NCBI RefSeq assembly: GCF_900111125.1
Contig: NZ_FOGE01000003.1
Location: 394,504 to 458,503, forward strand
Direction of reading: 5' to 3'
Length of the DNA stretch: 64,000 bases
From: Sphingobium sp. YR768
GTDB lineage: Bacteria > Pseudomonadota > Alphaproteobacteria > Sphingomonadales > Sphingomonadaceae
A model generated the notes under the pieces. That model was not told the origin of the DNA. It made no database searches and saw only the letters and a list, made by a program, of their open reading frames with translations. Of the stretch, positions 60,487 through 64,000 are shown piece by piece (position 1 is the first letter of the stretch; each line of letters begins with the position of its first letter). The position numbers and the translations under genes are program-made.

Positions 60487-61656
60487 TCAGTTGCTCAGCG
60501 CATTCTCGATCGTCACGGCCGGCAGAACAACACCCACCAATATGTTCACGAAGCGCTGGAAGTCCGCGACCGGGCTGTTCGACACATACATCACGTCGTG
60601 ATCCTGAATCTGGAAATTCTGCATCGCGAAATAGGTCGCGGGGTCACGCATGTTGATGCGATAGATCACCGGAATCCGTCCGTCGGCCCGATGTGCGGCG
60701 CCGGCCGCATTGTTGACGCGAGCAGGATCTTCCCAACGAAACAGGAACATGCCCTTGGGATCGGCACGCCCATCCTGAAGACCGCTGACGCGCCCGAGAG
60801 CCTGCGCCAGCGTGATGCCGGTTGCTTCGAACTGCACTTCACGGTTGGAACCCGTCGCACCCAGCGCCGTGAAGCTATAGGGCTGATACAATGCGGTGAC
60901 GACATCCCCGGCCTTGAGCACGACATTCTGGCGCGGATCGCTGATGATCGCCTGCAACGGCATCATCTCGACCTTGCCGTCACGGCTGAGTTGGATGGTC
61001 ATGCGCGTGGCCGCTTCCTTGGTACCGCCACCTGCCGCGATCGCATCCAGAACGGTTTCTCCCTTGGGCGTCAACGGAATGCGCGTGCTGTTATTAACGT
61101 CGCCAACCACTGACACCGTCGAGGTCATATTCTGCGACATCCGCACATTGACCTGCGGCAGATGCGCCTTCAGCCGAAGCCGATTGGTAATGTCGCGTTC
61201 GATGTCTACAAGAGTGCGGCCCACGACCGGAATCGTTCCGGCAAAGGGGATGGAGATCGCGCCGGAAGGACCGACCAGATAGTCGGGCAGCCCGGTACCA
61301 CGACTGGTTTCCGCCGATGTCGGCGCCTGCGTTGCGCCAAATAGCACGGCCGGTGGCGCTTCCCAGACGGTAATCTGTAAAACATCACCGATGCCCACGA
61401 TCTGACCCATTGGCGCCACACCGCCGAACAGGTCGGCAAAGCCGGGCTTTGGCTGCATCACCGGCAACTGGCTGCCCTGCGTGTTCAGATCGATGATCTG
61501 AATGCCCTGTATCTCGGTGCTGCTGTCAGCGACCTTCAAAACCTGCTGCTTGCCCGGCCCTACGGACGTGCAAGCCGACGTCAGGATCGCCAGCGCCAAC
61601 AGGGCATGCCGCCCCGACCGCGCGCGCACCTTCACTAGATCCGTCAATCTCGTCAT
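60487..61656 (-). CDS. Polysaccharide export outer-membrane lipoprotein (Wza type)
   Basis: A 389-residue lipoprotein (lipobox in LALAILTSACTS). The Poly_export domain shows IGIGDVLQITVWEAPPAVLF-like text (VGIGDVLQITVWEAPPAVLF) and YLVGPSGAISIPFAGTIPVV. SLBB-like repeats follow (VSVVGDVNNSTRIPLTPKGE, TVLDAIAAGGG). The C-terminus has a hydrophobic helix (FQRFVNILVGVVLPAVTIEN) for the outer-membrane pore. The start at 61656 has GGAAG upstream and is preferred over 61686. Lies upstream of manA. Confidence 0.91.
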   Translation of the reverse strand: MTRLTDLVKVRARSGRHALLALAILTSACTSVGPGKQQVLKVADSSTEIQGIQIIDLNTQGSQLPVMQPKPGFADLFGGVAPMGQIVGIGDVLQITVWEAPPAVLFGATQAPTSAETSRGTGLPDYLVGPSGAISIPFAGTIPVVGRTLVDIERDITNRLRLKAHLPQVNVRMSQNMTSTVSVVGDVNNSTRIPLTPKGETVLDAIAAGGGTKEAATRMTIQLSRDGKVEMMPLQAIISDPRQNVVLKAGDVVTALYQPYSFTALGATGSNREVQFEATGITLAQALGRVSGLQDGRADPKGMFLFRWEDPARVNNAAGAAHRADGRIPVIYRINMRDPATYFAMQNFQIQDHDVMYVSNSPVADFQRFVNILVGVVLPAVTIENALSN

Positions 61657-61778
61657 CCGATCTTCCAATATCCTTGCGTCCACCACTGTCGAGCGGAACC
61701 GCTTTGCCTATCCACTATAGGGGCTGGCCAGTTGCAAGCCCAATATTCACCGGAGCCCCAACGGGCCGCCGCAACAGA

Positions 61779-62681
61779 TCATCCGTCCAGCATCCATCGC
61801 AGCGTATCGACCAGCGGCACATGCCCAAGCGGGCCGATCGCCGCCTCGATCCGGGCGGGATCGCCATAGAGGGTCGCGACCTCATTGGCGCGAACGAAAT
61901 CGGGATTGACCGCCACGTCCATCCGGTGTCCCGCCAGCGATTGCACCATCTCCAGCACCTCCCCCAGCGTCACCGCCTTCCCGGAACAGAGCTGGAAAGT
62001 CCCGCCAATCGCCTTCGGCGTCTCGATCAGCCGCACATAGGCGTCGACTACCATGCGGACGTCGGAAAAATCGCGCGCGACGTCGATATTACCCAGTTCG
62101 ATCCGCTCGGCGCGGCGACGCGCGTGGTCCACGATCTTAGAAATCAAGAAATTGGGTGACTGACCACGGCCAGTATAGTTGAACGGCCGCACAACGATGA
62201 TCGGCAGGCGATCGGCGAACAGGCGGCAGACCATTTCCGTCGCCACCTTGCTGACGCCATAGTCGTTGACCGGGGCAATCGCGCTATCTTCGGTCAGGCG
62301 ACCGCCCTGATTGCCATGGATATTGGCGCTGCTCGCCACCAATATCGACCGGGGCGGCACCGGCAACTGCGCCAGAGCGCCCAGCAACAGGCGCGTGCCG
62401 ACCACATTGGCGGCATAGATTTCCGACACATCGCCATGCGCGACGAAGGAAATGGCCGCCAGATGCACGACATGGTCAGGCTGCACCGCCTGTACGATCT
62501 GCTCCACGCTGTCGCGATCAACCAGATTGCCCGCATGGACCGCGTCGAAATGCGGAATCGGCCCTGCCTCGGACGCATGGACAAGCGCATGCACCTCATG
62601 GCCCCGCGCAGCCAGCAAGGCCGCCAGATGCCGCCCGGTAAAGCCGCCGCCGCCGGTGATGAGGGTTCTTGGCCGGGCCAT
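61779..62681 (-). CDS. rmd: GDP-6-deoxy-D-mannose reductase (Rmd)-like epimerase/reductase
   Basis: A 300-residue extended SDR protein: RTLITGGGGFTGRHLAALLA (NAD(P) site), HVVHLAAISFVAHGDVSEIY (Rmd signature), ILVASSANIHGNQGG and YGVSKVATEMVCRLFAD with the catalytic Tyr-Lys, then RPFNYTGRGQSPNFLISKIV. It reduces the Gmd product to GDP-D-rhamnose. Its position 4 bases after gmd supports this over other reductases. GDP-4-keto-6-deoxymannose use is inferred. Confidence 0.87.
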   Translation of the reverse strand: MARPRTLITGGGGFTGRHLAALLAARGHEVHALVHASEAGPIPHFDAVHAGNLVDRDSVEQIVQAVQPDHVVHLAAISFVAHGDVSEIYAANVVGTRLLLGALAQLPVPPRSILVASSANIHGNQGGRLTEDSAIAPVNDYGVSKVATEMVCRLFADRLPIIVVRPFNYTGRGQSPNFLISKIVDHARRRAERIELGNIDVARDFSDVRMVVDAYVRLIETPKAIGGTFQLCSGKAVTLGEVLEMVQSLAGHRMDVAVNPDFVRANEVATLYGDPARIEAAIGPLGHVPLVDTLRWMLDG

Positions 62682-62685
62682 GGGC

Positions 62686-64000
<1,315 letters not shown>

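Overview
The window is high-GC alphaproteobacterial chromosome. The protein families point to Sphingomonadaceae (a Sphingobium/Sphingomonas-like organism): two TonB-dependent receptors, DUF6456, a sphingomonad-style palindromic repeat reading RPEPVEG..STSSARTE in translation, and an fds-type NAD-dependent formate dehydrogenase. No CRISPR array, tRNA or rRNA gene was seen. One structural RNA (RNase P), one riboswitch and one IS element are clear. Coding runs almost wall to wall, mostly in tight operons with 4-base ATGA-type overlaps.

Layout: (1) 1-1.5 kb: a BtuB-like receptor (3' end cut by the window edge) behind a cobalamin riboswitch. (2) 1.5-9.2 kb: formate oxidation module fdsG-fdsB-fdsA-fdsD-fdhD on the minus strand, a LysR regulator, and divergent mobA for the Mo cofactor. 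The same TNATAG-N7-CTATCA inverted repeat stands before both fdsG and the lysR/mobA promoter region. (3) 9.1-16.2 kb: AI-2E-type permease, SpoU-type RNA methyltransferase, MHS-type transporter, GNAT acetyltransferase and a large TonB receptor. (4) 16.2-22.5 kb: the conserved translation/secretion block ffh-rpsP-rimM-trmD-rplS, split between rimM and trmD by a vapBC toxin-antitoxin pair, a serine hydrolase and a small membrane protein. (5) 22.5-30.9 kb: a possible structured RNA, amino acid permease, TonB-like protein with a decayed tandem copy, orphan HigA-type antitoxin, dapF-mtaB-ftsY-yciB, rnk and sodB. (6) 31-41 kb: hemerythrin, a six-TM chemoreceptor, ferredoxin-like and J-domain proteins, rnpB, an amidase, and cheR-B-Y-W-A on the minus strand. 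(7) 41-46.4 kb: mscL, lemA plus three consecutive TPM-domain genes, a Nudix hydrolase, DUF6456 and an XRE regulator. (8) 46.4-48.1 kb: an IS110/IS1111-type element with perfect 12-bp subterminal repeats and a long 3' noncoding tail, followed by two MITE-like inverted-repeat elements with related ends. (9) 48.1-56 kb: a glycosyltransferase, a truncated NasA-like molybdoenzyme, modA, and modBC separated from modA by a phosphomannomutase-like HAD and a secreted protein. (10) 56-64 kb: polysaccharide genes (rfbB, a GT2-GT4-DUF4214 protein, manA, wza-like, rmd, gmd, ugd).

Together these suggest a Mo-dependent formate-oxidising, motile bacterium that imports molybdate and B12. It makes an exported polysaccharide, probably using GDP-D-rhamnose (manA, PMM-like HAD, gmd and rmd).

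The most unusual items are these: a palindromic repeat fused in frame into fdsB; the candidate guide-RNA region of the IS1111-type element; the paired MITE-like elements; a three-helix RNA candidate upstream of ffh; the NasA-like protein lacking both its C-terminal domain and the expected Mo-ligand cysteine; and vapBC placed directly after rimM. All calls come from reading the sequence; no database search was run.
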